64,000 nucleotides of DNA from Diplonema papillatum (Eukaryota; Euglenozoa; Diplonemea; Diplonemida; Diplonemidae): assembly GCA_030068145.1 (NCBI GenBank), contig JAPJBO010000277.1, forward strand, positions 185,415 through 249,414. Direction: 5' to 3'. Below the pieces are notes generated by a model that was not told where the DNA came from, searched no databases, and saw nothing but the letters and a program-made list of their open reading frames with translations. The translations under genes were made by a program, and so were the position numbers. This document shows, piece by piece, positions 10,397-24,200 of the stretch (positions are counted from its first letter, which is position 1; every line of letters starts with the position of its first letter).

Positions 10397-11385
10397 GCTG
10401 CCTCACACAGAAGAGCAGGGTAAATACTTGGAGGTTGTGTGAGCGTCGAGGGATCCGTCTGTCAAAACGGCGGCGGTTGGTTAAAGAAGCGGAGAACGGT
10501 TTGCCGAAGAGAGCATGGAAATGCGCTTCGCTCGTGTCACGTCTTTTCTGCCGTGCAGCGTGTTCCCTTTGGGGCTAGGATACGCCGGGTACGTACTCTG
10601 AAGCCGAACATCACATTTGTTTCGCGGGTGCCAGCAGCCTTTCTCATGAGGCTTCGCTATGCGAGAGGTTTATCTTCCACAGCACCATGTGCCATACTAC
10701 CATGCATGAAGCCGAACATCGTACTATTTTGCAGGTGCTGGCAATGGCAGCGGTGTGTGGATACAGGTCAATCGAGTGATAGCACATGACCTCAAGGTCG
10801 GCGCAAGCCCGCAGGAGCTTCAGCCCAGCTTTTTAAAGTTATAGTTCGCTTGAGAATTCGGGATTTTTAGAGTCTCCGGGTGACCTTCGTCGAATGGGTT
10901 CTTTTGAAGCTAATACGTACTGGGTGGGTTTGGGGGGGCATGCACGGCCTCTTTCGTGTACACTTTACTTGCTTGCTTTGCAAGTTTTGACGGTAGTTCT
11001 CAAAAGGTTTCGCTGTGAGAGTGCCATGTCTTCCACAGTACCGTGCACCACAACTATGCCCATGCATTGCGCTGCCTCACACAGAAGAGCAGTGGAAATA
11101 CTTGGAGGTTGTGTGAGCGCCGAGGGATCCGTCTGTCAAAACGGCGGCGGTTGGTTAAAGAAGCGGAGAACGGTTTGCCGAAGAGAGCATGGAAATGCGC
11201 TTCGCTCGTGTCACGTCTTTTCTGCCGTGCAACGTGTTGCCTTTGTGGGGCTAGGATACTCTGAAGCCGAACATCACATTTGTTCCGCGGGTGCCAGCAG
11301 CCTTTCTCATTAGGCTTCGCTATGCGAGAGGTTTATCTTCCACAGCACCATGTGCCATATTACCATGCATGAAGCCGAACATGGT
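10397..11385 (+). repeat. Direct duplication of ~320 bp with spacer
   Basis: Bases about 10397-10726 recur at about 11070-11385 (shared: GCTGCCTCACACAGAAGAGCA, broken as GCTGCCTCAC and ACAGAAGAGCA; GGTTTATCTTCCACAGCACC). The spacer holds a family 3 SINE-like fragment at 10833-10960 and a second partial copy of the terminal part near 11020-11060. Translated, the unit shows no recognisable protein. Flanking 10220-10396 holds nothing I recognise. Confidence 0.7.
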
Positions 11386-11390
11386 ATTCT

Positions 11391-11620
11391 TTTTGTATAA
11401 GCACCTGCGTTGTAGGAAATACTTGAGGAGGCTGCCAGCTGCAAAAGATCAAAGGAGGTAAATGTGCTGTAGCCCACACGAAACACAGGTGAATCGGAGA
11501 CGGTTAGTCACCGAGCAGAGCGGACGGGGTTGGGGCACTGTGCTGCCTCCGACTCAAGCTTTGCAAGCTGTGGTTGACCGTCACGTTCCTGGACCAGGAG
11601 CGGACTTCTCCTTCTTCTTC
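11391..11620 (-). repeat. Mosaic of repeat family 4 and SINE-like family 1
   Basis: Bases 11391-11494 are the A-tailed 3' half of SINE-like family 1. At 11494 the sequence switches directly to repeat family 4 (CTCAAGCTTTGCAAGCTG at 11554, CGTTCCTGGACCAGGAGCGG at 11591), which otherwise occurs at 28478-29350 and 40148-40400. In retroposon orientation this is a family 4 head with a family 1 tail, as template switching would give. Confidence 0.65.
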
Positions 11621-12039
11621 GGGCTGCGAGGCACACGATGCGCATATCGTTTGCCAACAAGTTCTCGAAGCTGCTCGCCCTTTCTTGCTGCAGGGAACCC
11701 AGTTTTCGTAAACGTTCGGGCTGCGCCACCGTACAACTCGGTTGTTTTTATTCTTTGCAATTGCTGATTTCATTAATCGTCGTCGTTCACAACGCACATT
11801 TCCACGCTTAGTGCGATGATCTGGAGGGGTACCGGGAGTGCTTGTTTGGTACCTCTGGGCTAGACACGGATCTGTGGGCATTCGCCAAGCGGCCCACTTT
11901 CTTGGCTTTCTGCTGCGTTTCTAGTAGCGGACTCGTGCGCATGCAGACGTCATGATTGCCGTGTTGCGGGCTGCGAATTCGTCGATGATTTGTCTGTAGG
12001 ATTCGCTTCGTCCAGAAACTCGCATGGGGTTGATAGCAT
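11621..12039. other. Intergenic, downstream of the polycystin-like gene
   Basis: No gene recognised. About 30 bases near 11755-11785 (GCTGATTTCATTAATCGTCG) echo the 3' end of the polycystin-like gene at 12262-12285 (GCTGACTTCATCAATCGTCG), a small instance of the end-copying seen at other genes. Confidence 0.5.
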
Positions 12040-12044
12040 AGAAT

Positions 12045-12216
12045 TGAGCCGGTCCATCCCCTCTTGATAGACCGTGAGTAATACAGCACCGGGCAATTCG
12101 ATGCAGCTCTAGGGACCAGGGATGGACCTGATAGACCGTGGTGGATCGTGATTCACTGTGATAAACAGCGGCAGGCACTTCGATGATGTTTCAAGAGATA
12201 GGGGCGGACCGGCTCA
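12045..12216 (+). mobile_element. 172-bp MITE, TGAGCCGGTCC termini, copy 1
   Basis: Begins TGAGCCGGTCCATCCCCT and ends GGCGGACCGGCTCA. AGAAT is repeated on both sides (12040-12044, 12217-12221). Two more copies lie at 30886-31064 (inverted) and 35810-35989. The interior is rich in GATAGACCGTG-type short repeats. No coding capacity. The TGAGCC terminus and the 5-bp target duplication match the larger transposon at 7975-10015, suggesting a shared transposase. Confidence 0.85.
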
Positions 12217-12271
12217 AGAATGTGTCGATCACCGCCAGCGGTCTTTTCTTTGCTCGCGACTGCTGACTTCA

Positions 12272-15200
12272 TCAATCGTCGTAGTCCGACAGCTCCTCGT
12301 CAACAGGGTACCCAGGCCTCGATCCTGTTTCGAACCGGTGCCGCCACGCGTCGACGGAGCACATCCGCTCCTGCTGCGTCTTCCAGTAGCAGTACAGCGG
12401 CTGCACGAAGCACATGTCCCACGCGAGGGCCGCGTAGCACGCGCCGACGCAAAAGGCGAGGCGTCGGTTGTCCATGCGGAGCATGGCCAGCGAGGTGTAT
12501 GCGAGCGTGCCGCAGGCTACCGCGGCGCACAGGCAGTAGTTAAGGTAGACGTACCGGTACGGCCACAGGAGCATCGGCTTCTGGAAGCGCGGGTAGATGT
12601 AGTTGCAGAGGTTGAGGTCGATCAGGGCGCCGTCGTCGATGTCCAGGTCCGCGTACGTCGGGTTCAGAACGCCGGTGACGACGTCGGACATCACGTTTCC
12701 GTACACAAAAACGTTGATGGACGTAGAGCAGTCGGCGCCGATAGACCCATGCGAGAGCTCGAGGCCGTGCACTTTGACGTCCCTGCAGTTGACAAACGTG
12801 AGGACAGGCTCCCAGGCGAACCTTCCTTGGAACCGCACTTTGTCGACAGCCCGTGTGATGTCACAGTTCCGAACGTCGCGGAGCGTGATCGATGGGTACA
12901 CCCCGCCGAGGAGGAGGAGAAGGCACGGCGGGTGCTCGTGCACTTTCAGCATCTTCAACGCGTAGTCGAGCGAGAGGAACGGCTCGGAAACCGTACCTTT
13001 CCCCAACCCTTCGGCGAACGCCCCGCTCGACCGGAAGCCCTCGGGCTGCGACCGGACGTAGAAGACCTGCCTCGGCACGTTCACGAACCGGAGCACGGGG
13101 CCGATCACGGCCGGGCCGGGGGCTCCGTCGGTGCCGGCTTCCCGGAGCTTCTTCTCGCTGTCTTCCAAGAACGCGGCCTCCTCCTCCTTCTGCCGGTCCT
13201 GGAAGCGGCCGAACAGTTCTTCCAGCTGCTCTGCCTCGTCCTCGTCCCGGAGGCTTGACGCGTTGGGGAGCAGAGGGTTCATTTTGTACGACCCCGGCTT
13301 GTCGCTCAGCGGGCTACCCCCGGGTCTGCTGGCCATGGTCGCCGACGAAACCGCCCGGCGGCTCTTCAGGCTGCGGAAGCCTTCGGAATACGCGGTGCTC
13401 ACCCGGGGGGGGCCCAGGAACTCAGTGCGGAGAGGACTCGCGAGGTCATCGAGGTTCTCGCCGAACCGCAGGCCGATGTCGTCGGACGACAGGCCGCGCC
13501 CGCAGTTGGTCACGCCGTCGGCTCCGTCCGCGTTCGGTTCGTCGTCTTCCTCGTCCTCCTCGTCGGAGCTCGCGTCGTCGGCCCGGTCCTCGCCGTCTTC
13601 GCCCAGTTCCCGCTGCTTCTTGACGTGCGAAGGGATGTGCACGACCATTTCGACCGGCTTCGCCTTCTTCCTCGTCACCTTCCCAAGCTGCGTCTCATAG
13701 ATCCGGCAGAACGTTTCGCCCGTGAACCCCTTCGCGACGACGGCGTAGTGCTCGACCCAGAACCGCGCCGTGCGCACTTCTTCGAAGGTTTTGGTCTGCT
13801 CGGTGAGCGCGTACTCCACCTCCTCTGGCAGCTGGCCGACTAGATCGAAGACGCCCGCGTCACGAGTTGCCTTCAAATTCCCGAGCATCTCGCCCTCCGC
13901 GAGGTTGTTCAGCATGAACTCAGCGGCGACGTAGTTCCCCTTCACGATCTCCGTGACGACATCCGGCTTCGCGAACCGCTTCCCTTCGGGGAGACCGAAG
14001 TGTGCGTGGGAGATGTCTTGATCGGTCCTGGGGACGTCGAAGGCTTCTCGTTCCTTCCGGTCGGTTAGCTCTGTTTCGACGAGGACCTGCGCCCAGCCGG
14101 CTTCGAACTCCTCCGCGGTTTCGTCCTTGCCGTACTTTTCGGTGTAGTAGCACACCCACGGCTTCACGTCGGCGACGCTCTTGAGGATGCCCCACTCTTG
14201 GAGGAGCGGGTACTGCCGGAGGCCGGCGTGGAAGTGCCGCGCGGCTTGGGCGACGTTCGCGGTGTCGCGGACGGCGGCGATGCCGTCGTTCCACGCAGAT
14301 ATCCGGCGCTCCTCCAGCGCGAGCGCGATGTGGAACTGCTGCGGGGTGAGGTTGAAGTGCCCGAGGGCCGTGCGGGTGACCTTTTTGAGCGCCTTTCGAA
14401 CTTGCCCGGCGAGGTCGTCTGCGTTCATCGTCCGCGCCTGCTCCCAGAGCCCGATCTCCGCGGACGCGTACAGGTGCGCTGCGAGGAGAAACCTGCCGCA
14501 CTTCACCTCGTACTGCGCCTGGCGCTGCGCCCGCTTCCACAACTTGATGCCCCCGGTCCCCTCGGCCTCCTGGGCTCCTCGCTCGGGGGCGAGGTCTGCA
14601 AGCCGCTTCCTCTGGTCCCGCGGATCGGTCGTTTTCGACGGATCACCCGCGTCGGCGTCGGGATCCTCGACGGGCTGGGTGCTCGCGGAGGAGGCGGGGG
14701 ACCCGGGGGGCTCGGTGGTGTCGACGTGGTGGCTGCCGAGGCAGAGCTTTTTTGAAAGGGCTTCTGTGGGGGTCGCGTGGAGGCACCGCAGCTCCGCTGC
14801 GCGCGACACCCAGTCGTCCATGGACGAGATGACGAAGTCGATCTCCGTTAGGTCCGCTGGGAGCGCGCACTGGTCGTAGTCGTCGCCGACGGCGTACGAA
14901 TCGTCCTGCGAGGCGCCGGCGCCGCCCGCTTTGCCGTCGCCCGGCACCGGGCTTTTCGCCGGTAGATCGCCCGTCTCGGCCGCCACGCGGACTCTGTCCC
15001 ACCGGGATAACTCGGATTTCGCGCCCAACCTAACAGCAACGGCAGAGGCGGCGCCGGGGGTGTGTGGCGGCGGGTCAGCGGGGTCGTCGGGGTCGGCGGC
15101 GGCGGCGGCGAGGACGTCGTAGAACGCGGGGGTTTCGCGCTGGAGGGCGAGGGTGATGCGGCCGAAGAGGAGGCGGATCCGTGCCTTGACCTCGGCGTCC

Positions 15201-18200
15201 TCGCGCCGCAGGAACGAGCCGGGAAGCGGCTTCTCGCGGCGCGGGGTGCGCAGGAAGACCCAGCTCAGCACGAATGCGACGGGGCCGATGGCCAGGGACA
15301 CGACGAACGACGACGAGACGAACGTTCCGCCGGTGAACGACGCGTCGTCCGCGTTCGTCCACGTCCGTGCGGCGACGGACCAGGCAGCGGATACCCCGCA
15401 GAACAGGGTCGTGACCTTCTGCACGATGGTGCGGGGGTCGGAGTACTCTAAAAACAGGATGTTCGCGTACGTGTGGTACGTCCGCACGACCGAAAACAGG
15501 TGCCCGAGCGTCTCGCTTTGCGTCGACTTCTTCCCGATCGCGGTGAAGAAGAGCATCCGCACGAACGTGAAGATGTGCATCGGGTCCGCAACCCTCTTGT
15601 ACTCCCGGTCCGCGTACCTGACGGAACGCGTCCACGGCGGGTCGATGCCCGTGCCCAGCTGCCGCTCCTTGTGGAAGGCACGGAACCTCCGCTCCCTGAA
15701 GGAGTTGAGCAGCGAAACGCCGACGTACAAGACCGGGAGCACCAGGATCTGCGGGATGGCTAAAAGGTTGATACGCGGCGGCGGTTCGACGGGCGGGAGG
15801 TTCTCGACGACTCTCACCGGGATCTCGATGGGGAGGATCTGGACGTACGGAGTGATGATCAGCGGCAGGTGCCCCTGCACGAAGTCGGTCAAATGCGTGC
15901 AGTTGCACGTGATCGACGCGTTCGTGTACGCGACCGCCTCGCAGCCCTCGGCCGAGAACACGCCGAGGCCGCTCCGGAGCCCGCGGCTGCACTGCGCGGT
16001 CTCCGGGTTCCACGCGCAGCAGTCCTTGCACACCTCGCCCCTCCACGGTACCGTGGTATCCGCGCAGCAGACCGACCCGCAGGCCTGCTCGTCGGCGGCG
16101 GCGCCGCAGCGCGCCTCCTCGTCGAACCAGTAGCACGCCGGCTGGTAGTCCCCGGTTTTCACCAGCGCGTGCAGGGCCGGGTCCATTGGCAGCGTGAACA
16201 CGACGAAAGAGTCGAAAAAGGTGACCTCGGTTGCGTTCGCGTCTCGCACGGCGTACGAGATCGCAGCATCGCCCGTCAAGTTGTCCAGGTCCGTCGCGTA
16301 ATCGTGCAGGATGGTTGGATACGAAGTGATGCATGCCTCGACTGGGCCTTCCCAGCCGGTGAGAGGCTCGCTGTTCGAATACACCGAAAGCGTGAGGTTC
16401 GTCGTGTTGCAGAGGTCCCCCGATTCGTCGCACACCGTGTACGTGCTGCGGGGCATCGTGGCGCCGGCCGCCGCGGCCGGGCCGCCGGCGTCGGGGTCCG
16501 CCGCCAGCACCGCCCGGTTCCACATGCGCTTGCACCGGCGCTTGATGCCGCCGCCCGAGAACTGCCACTCCTGGCCCACCCCGAGTGTGTCACCCAGCGC
16601 CCGGGTAATGCTGCCGAGGAGGGTCGTCAAGTTGCGCACCTGCGTTCGGGGGTTTAGTTGGTGAACCCCTGGGGTCGGCGAATGATAATTCATGCATCGA
16701 TGCTGTTAGTAATATCTGCTGCTTCCCCTTCTCGTGCGTTGATATTCGCCCAAAGTCGAGCAATTTCAACACAACACAACACAACAGGAGAGAGAGAGAG
16801 AGAGAGAGAGAGACGAGTTAGAGTGCAGGGACCATCTCTCCGAGGAGTATCCGGTCGCCCCACTACTATCCCGTACTACTACGGCGGGCGCAAGTCGTTG
16901 CGCCGTGGGCGCGGAGCGAGCCGTGGCCCTGTCAAAGATGATTGTTGCACCGATGGTGGCGCAGCCGGGGGCGTTCTGACTGGCGGACGAGACCGCCTGG
17001 CAGGCGTGTGCTGACACGCTGTTTCGCGGGCTCTCCTCCTTTTGGCAATAGCCCGCCCTATGGCGGCGGCTAGCATCTTGACGGAGAATCTCAACTCCCA
17101 CTGAACAAAGGGCACGTCGTGCGGATATGCAGGCACGGCATCGTTCCAGCTGTTACGGGCGCAAATTGTTTCCAGCAACACAACACAACACAACACAACA
17201 CAACACAACACAACACAACACAACACAACACAACACAACACAACACAACACAACACAACACAACACAACACAACACAACACAACACAACACAACACAACA
17301 CAACACACGGAAGAGAGGCCGCACAGTATGTCATAAGTCGGCTAATAATAATCTTCTAAGACTAAGACTAAGACTCAAACTACACTCGAGGGGCTGCCTT
17401 GTGCTCAGTCCGAAGGAGGCTAGAAGGGGAGAAACTATTCAACTACAATTTAAGTGGGTCCTTTTTTTTGAGCTCAAGCCCGCCACTAAACCCAGATACA
17501 CCTGTGTTTCGTGTGGGCTACAGCACATTTACCTCCTTTCAAGGTTTCGCTACTGTCAGCCTCCTCAAGCATTTTCCTACAAACGCGCAGGTGCTTCAAA
17601 ATACTCGACGTAGCTGCTTCGACTCCGAATGGAAGGGAGGAAATATAGAGGCCAGGGGCAAATGCAGTACAAACACAATCTGATTGGTTCTTCGCTTACA
17701 CCACCGTGTGTTGTTTTCTCACTCAGGACTTTGACCTGTTGTGTTTGTGTGATTTGTCGTGTAGGGGGTAGCCCCGCATGACCTCACGTTCGTTCAACGT
17801 GGTTCGGTAGATACAGCACTTGGGATCCCTTCTATTCTTTGTCGGGCAGCATCGTCGAGCATTTCCTTTCAAGCTGGCGCTTATGCAAAAAAAAAGACAG
17901 GCGCTCGTTTCGTTTGTGAGTGCCGGTTGCTGCCGCTTTGAACTCCGGGACTCGGAACGGGAGGGGAGAGGAAGGGAAGGTCGAAGCCGTTTCTGCTGGC
18001 TTTCAAGCAGGTCTCGTTTCCCCTCTTTCCGCAGCGGGGGCGGAACGCGCTTTTGACGTGGACTCGGCCGCAATCCATGCAGCAGTCGACGTCCTCGTCA
18101 GGCACCATCCTTCAGGTGCGATGAGGTCGGGCACCGGAGCCCAGTCGAACGTCTTCAGGTCCACGGAAATTTTAGTGACCACCACAAATATGGTTCGGCA

Positions 18201-21200
18201 CGAGCGCCCCATTTCTTTTTGTATAAGCACCTGCTTTGTAGGAAATGCTTGAGGAGACTGCCAGTTGCGATAGATCAAAGGAGGTAAATGTGCTGTAGCC
18301 CACACGAAAACACAGGTGAATCTGGGTTTAGTGGCGGGCGTAAGCGTTCAACAAAAAAGACCCACTTTAGTAGCCGTAGTCGTAGTTTGTATTTTTGTTT
18401 TCTCCCCCTCTAGCCTCCTTCGAAATGAGCACAAGGCAGTCCCTCGAGTATTTTGTTTGTGCGATTTGACCTGTACGCTGCCAACGTTCCTTTTTAGCTA
18501 TAACAAGTATGCTCACTAAAGAGGTGGACTGGCTATCGCGAAAAACACGCAGTCTTTTTTACATAAGCGCCAGCTTGAAAGGAAATGCTCGACGATGCTG
18601 CCCGACAAAGAACAGAAGGGATCCCAAGTGCTGTAACTACCGAACCACGTGTTGAACGGACGTGAGGTCATGCGGGTCTACCCCTACACGACAAATCACA
18701 CAAAAACAACAGGTCAAAGTCCTGAGTGAGAAAACAACACACGGTGGTGTAAGCGAAGAACAAATTAGATTGTGTTTGTATTGTATTTGCCCCTTACCTC
18801 TACATTTCCCCCCTTCCATTCGGAGTCGAAGCAGCTACGTCGAGTATTTTCGCTAGGTCTTATTCTCTCAACAATATAGGTGAACCCCCAAACACACACC
18901 TTCTCCCTTTCCGGTTTTGTGTGCTACCCCTGACCCGCAGGTCAGGGGAAACTTTTCAAAATCTCGAACGTCTTCCTCACGTCTTTTTTAGCCTGTACAC
19001 ACAATACATTGAAGGGCAACAACCCGCAAGATTGCTCGTACTAAAATCGCGTACACGAAAGAAGCCATGCATGCCCCCCCCCAAACCCAACCCAGTACGT
19101 ATTAGCTCTAAAAAGAATCCATTCGACGAAGGTCCCCCGGAGACTCTAAAATCCCGGATTCTCAAGCGAACTGTAACTCTAAAAAAAAAAGAAAAAACAC
19201 CCGGGCCACACCTGCTCTTTTTTTTCAGCTCGGATGGCGTCCACGACGAGGGGGTCGGCCGTCGTGAGCGGGTCCGTAGGGTCAAAGTCGTCGGGGGTGA
19301 GGGTGACGGTCGCGGAGAGCAGCTGGCCGAGGATCGATGCGACCGCGTCGTGGAATTCCTGGCCGACGTTTAGGTACGTGCTGCTGTGCAGCAGTTCGTC
19401 GACGAGGCTGAGGATGACCGTCGCCGACGACCGCGACACGAACGCGGGCTGCGACGTGGCGGTCACCAGCAGGTCCACGAGACGGATCTTCTCGGTCGCC
19501 GACGACAGCGCGGAAAGCAGCCCCAGCGAGTGCTCCACCGTCGTCTTCAGCTCGAACGCGGCCGACTTGATCTTCGGGAAGAACGGCAGCCGCGGCAGGT
19601 CTGCCAGGTCCGGGAAAATCGTCGTGCAGTCCGGTGGCCTCAGCGTCGCTGTCGCCGTCGAATCGTTGAACAGCGACCGGGTCTCCGTCCGGGAAGGCTC
19701 GCTGTCGGCGCCCCACTGCCTCTTGCCCCCGGTGAGCGACACCGTGTACGTGCCAGGATCCCTCGGGATTTCCCGCGTTTCGGTCCCGTTAGCGAGGAGG
19801 GAGACTGTCGGCGTCGCGGATTTGGTCGGGGTGTCGGCGTCACTGTACGGCAGCTCGGTCGCCGTCTTGCAGACGGTCTGCGCAAACTGCCGCCGGACGA
19901 GGAGCTGCAGGTTTGCGACCAGCTGAGCGGTGACGAGTAGGAAGCCGCCAACGTCCTGCCGGTCGACCGCTGATTTCATGGCCGCGAGACTCCCCACGTC
20001 AACCTGCGCCATCCACTCCTCTGTGTCTGGCGGGGAAGGAACAGGCGTGCCTACGGACCCATCCTCGACGATAGTCGGAAGGGTGAGGTCTCGCCCGTGG
20101 ACAACGCCAAGTCGGTCGGAAACTAGCAGGGAGTATTTCACGGTGCTTTGTTCGAGCGTTCGAGGGACGGTGACCGCCAAAAAGCTGCGGTACGACCAGT
20201 CCGCCAGCAGCGAGCAGGTGCAAGCCGTGCACACGTCGACGCACCCGTCGGCGTGGACGACGCGGTTGCCCATCGAGCAGCACGCGCACCCCTGCCCCGC
20301 GGCATGCCCGCAGCCGACCTCGCTCACGAACTTGTACGCGAGCGGAAACCGTTCCCGCTCGACCGTCCACCCCTCGGCCAGCAGCAGCGAGCCGGCGCCC
20401 AGCCGCAGCCGCCCTCCGTGCGGCGGCAGCCGCGCCCGCACCAAGTGCGACGCCGACGCCTGCCGCAGCACGAGCCCGGTCCCGCTCTGCACTTCGCGGA
20501 CCAGGACCCGGAAGTAATACGTCCCCCCGGGCTGCATGGCGTACGCCGGGACTAACAGCACTTCGGTCTCAGCGTCAGTGCCGCCGGGGAGACTGATCGA
20601 GCGGGATTCACTGAGCCAGAGAGACCACTTGTAGGTGTACAGCGTGTTGGCGACCTTCTCCGAGAGAACGACGGCGGTGAGAGTGAAGGTGGCGGAGTGC
20701 GACGCGAGCTGCGTGCCTACCGAAGAGTTCGACGGGTTGATGCCAACGTCGAGAAATCCACCGAGCGGCGGGGGGGGTGCGACGGTGACGAGGCAAGACG
20801 CGCTGAGCGTCTGCGTCAGGGATGGGACGTAGAGGGACACCGTGAAGAGATACGACCCCAGCGGCACCGCGGCTGTCGACCCGGGGCCCAGGTGGAACAC
20901 GACTCGGCCCGCGCCGGCGCCGTCGTCGAGCCCGTGGCGGGTGGCCCTGGGGATGTCCGCCAACGGCTCGGGGCATGCCGCCTCGAGCGACGCGCCGCCC
21001 GCGGCCGTGTCATTGCACCACCACCGCGTGCGGACCAGCGCGTGCTTCGACGACTCCGGGAGGCGCACGAACAGCCGCAGAGTGAACGAGCCGACGACGG
21101 TTCGATTCCCGCCGTGGAAGAACGCGGCGAAGGTGCGCTCCCGTCGGAAGTCGACCGAAGCGAATCCGACGGCGCTGGGCGTGGCCCCGGCGGCGTCCGC

Positions 21201-24200
21201 GTCGTAAAGCTGCACAGCGACGCTGAGCACCGAAGACCGATCGACCGGCAGCGCTTCCACCACACCGGTGTTCGTATGGAACGTCATCGGGAGATACAAC
21301 ACCGGCTTGTTTTGGTGCTGGGCGAGGATGGGGATGTCCCGCCACGTCCCAGCCCCGGCGCCTTCTACCCACAGCTCTCCCGACTCCACGTAAGTGTCGC
21401 CCGGCAAGGAGAGCCACCGCAGGCTCCACGTTATCACGTACCGCTTGTTGACCGGCATCGCTGCGAATCCCTCTTCCGGGCACCACTCCCCCGCCGGTTC
21501 GTTGTCCGGCGAGAGATACGCGCTCGACACCTCGACGGGGCCGAAGCTCGCGACAGGGTCGGCGTCGAGGACAGAGAACGGCGACCGCTGCGGGAGCACG
21601 ACGACGAGCCGCAGCGGGGACGCCGGCGCTATTTTTTCGACCGAAAACCGCTTCTCCGCGGCGACGCCGGTAACGCGCGTGGCGACCCGCAGAGTGAAGA
21701 GGTACCGGCCGAGGGGGAGGAAGGCGGCCGGGATGTCAACGATCGGGATGTCGGCCGCCGACCGCGACCATTCGGTGAGGTGTTGGTCAAGGGGGGCGTG
21801 GTAGTCGTGGTCGGCGGAGCTGTTTGAGACAGCCCAGCCGTACACGAGGTCGCCGCCGGCGCCGAAGCTCAGGGACGCGTCGAGGGTCACGCCGTCGCAG
21901 GGGCCGATGGTGGCGGGTGCGATCACAACGGGAACGGGTGGATACACGATCCGGGCGGCGGGGATGATCTGAGGGGACGGCGGCTCGCCCTCGCAGGCCG
22001 CGTCCAACGCGCCGGGGACGACTCGCAAGGTGTGGCCCGGCGTGCGGACTGCGCCTTCGTATCCGAGGAACACGTGCAGCACCGTCGGAGACGTCCAAAT
22101 GCACTCCGGCCCGCCGAGCGCCGTCCAATCCGCCTCCGGGATCACGCCCCCGCACGAGAACCCGCCGCCCCACCCCGCAACCGCGGGCCCGCGCCCGCCG
22201 AACGCCGCCGCGAACGAGACCACCGCGTGCTTCACCGAGTCTGTGTACGCGAGCGCGCCGATCCCCGCGTCGCAGTACTGACAGTTCGGCCCATAAAACC
22301 CGTCGTCGCACGTGCAGAGCCCGTACGCACTCACGCAGACCCCGTTACCGGAGCAGGTCGACGACGCGTTGCACGGGACCCGCGTTTCAAGAGAGCACGA
22401 ATAGTTCGTCCGCTCCTCGAAGGTGCACGCGCAGCCGAGGGCGTACTGGTGGTACAGCGTCGCGTTCCGGTCGCAGATCCCGGGGCTCTGCGGGCTGCAC
22501 GGCTGCGCCGGGTCTGTGCACTCCACAAAGACGCGGTACCCCGTGTCCAAGAAGTGGTGGTACGGCATTTGGTACGGCGAGAAGCACAGCTTCCGCTGCG
22601 CGTACTGCCGTGTGATGGAGACCGGCACGTTCACGGCCGGCTGGGTCGCGGAGAGCCGCTGGGTGACTGGGTCTCGGATGGAGATGTAGGTCAGGGCCAT
22701 CGGCGTGGCGACGCCCGTCGTGATGTTGTTCGAGCAGTCGTCGTTGATGTTGAAGAGGAACATGTTCGTGGTGCTGTCCGGGATCAGGTTTTGGCCGCCG
22801 AGCAGGATCTGCTTCGTTTTCCCGTACCGGATCGTCACCGGCTCCGCCGGCGGCTGCACGCTGCCAACGTACTCCAGCACGTCGACGGCGACCGTCGTCA
22901 GTCGCATCCGAACGGACAGCGAGAAGTTCGCCGCATTCACCGCGTCGCCGCCCGAAAACACGCTGTAGCACAGCGTGAGCCCCGTGAGGTTCCCAGCGCC
23001 CACCGGCACCGCGACGAGCGCTGCCGTCCGCTCAGCGCCGTCGGCCTGCCTATCAGTCGGCAGCGCCGTCCGGTTGGGCAGCGCCACGGGCACCACCGCA
23101 AACGGGCCCACCACCTCCCACCGCGGCCTGGCGGGGTTGAGAGCCCCGCAGGACCCCTTCATGAACGCGACGCGGTGATGGTCGAAGAAGCCTTTCCCGT
23201 GCAGGGTGATGACGTGGTCTGGATACCGGGTGTACACGTACATGTCGTTGTGTGCAGAGTTGCCCGGGTAGTGGTGCTTCGCGTAACTCTCCACCGACGA
23301 GATGGTCACGGTGGATGTCATGGTCAGCGAGGTGGCGTAGTACCTATCGTCTCCGTATATGGACAAGCAGACGATCTGGTTCTCAACCTGCCGGAACGTC
23401 TGCGTGTGCGTGACAGCCACCTCCGCTTCCGAGCCCCCCCAGTGTCTTCGGTCGCCGACGCCTGAGTACGGCGCGCACACGCCTGCGTCTTCCCCCGGCT
23501 GGCACCGCGGCCCGCCGCTGACCCGGACCAGCGGCAGCGGCACTTCGAAGGGAAGCGGCGCCCCGGCGCTGTTCTGGCAAACCCCGTCGACCTTCTTGTA
23601 CGCGAGGCGCCACCGCATGAACGGCATCAGCGCGGTCCCGTAGAACGTCAGGCCGTCCGAGAACCCGTACGGCAGTACCGCCCGCGCGCCGCCCTGGATG
23701 GAAACTGCCTGCAGCGACACGACCCCGAAGTAAATGTACGTCCTCGCCGCGAACGACGCTCCCTGCCCGAAAGGAGTTAAACAAAACTCGAGGCTCGCGT
23801 CACTCGCGACCCCGGTGTGCTCCGACCGCAGGTAAACCGTCGCCTGCGTGTCCCCCAGCCCGCACGACGACGGCACTCGGACGTCGCTCGCCGGGTAAAT
23901 CGTCATGGGGGATCCGCCTTCAGAGGAGTTCAGCGTTCCGCACTCGCTTTGCAGCTTCAGCCTGAAGGTGTCTCGGTACCCTCGGCCGTTTAATTGAAGC
24001 TCGACCGTCCTGCCATAACGGGGGTCGTTCGCCGCGATTTCTTCCCCGGGGAAGCTGGTGAATCCTTGGTGGACCAACACGGTTTCGTAGGGTGTGAGAG
24101 ACTTGTCGAACACATGTACCTGGTCCAGCTTGATCAGGAAGTCGGCGGTGAGACCTGTGTTGTAGAACACGGGGCTCGAGGATCGGACGGCCAAGCACAG

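Larger units (their letters stand above)
16640..19211 (-). other. Intron of the polycystin-like gene, packed with repeats
   Basis: 2572-bp GT-AG intron with a C-rich 3' end (CCCCCGAACGCAG). Reading from the donor it contains an antisense A-tailed family 3 repeat beginning ~20 bases in (19030-19195), an inverted pair of family 2 repeats (18552-18852 and 17603-17890), family 1 copies (18213-18456, 17384-17605), an (AACAC)n array and a family 6 repeat. No nested gene is recognised; unassigned sequence remains at 17890-18210 and 18856-19030. Confidence 0.85.

Noticed and set aside
12158..16657. Long plus-strand ORFs (e.g. 12158-13258, 15153-16133) opposite the polycystin-like gene
   Set aside because: High-GC shadow frames antisense to a coding exon with domains; Arg/Ala/Val-rich and without motifs.
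17091..17336. ORFs rich in CCVVL or QHNTT
   Set aside because: Translation of the (AACAC)n microsatellite.
20697..23465. Plus-strand ORFs of 376 and 477 codons
   Set aside because: Same shadow effect opposite the 8.5-kb exon.
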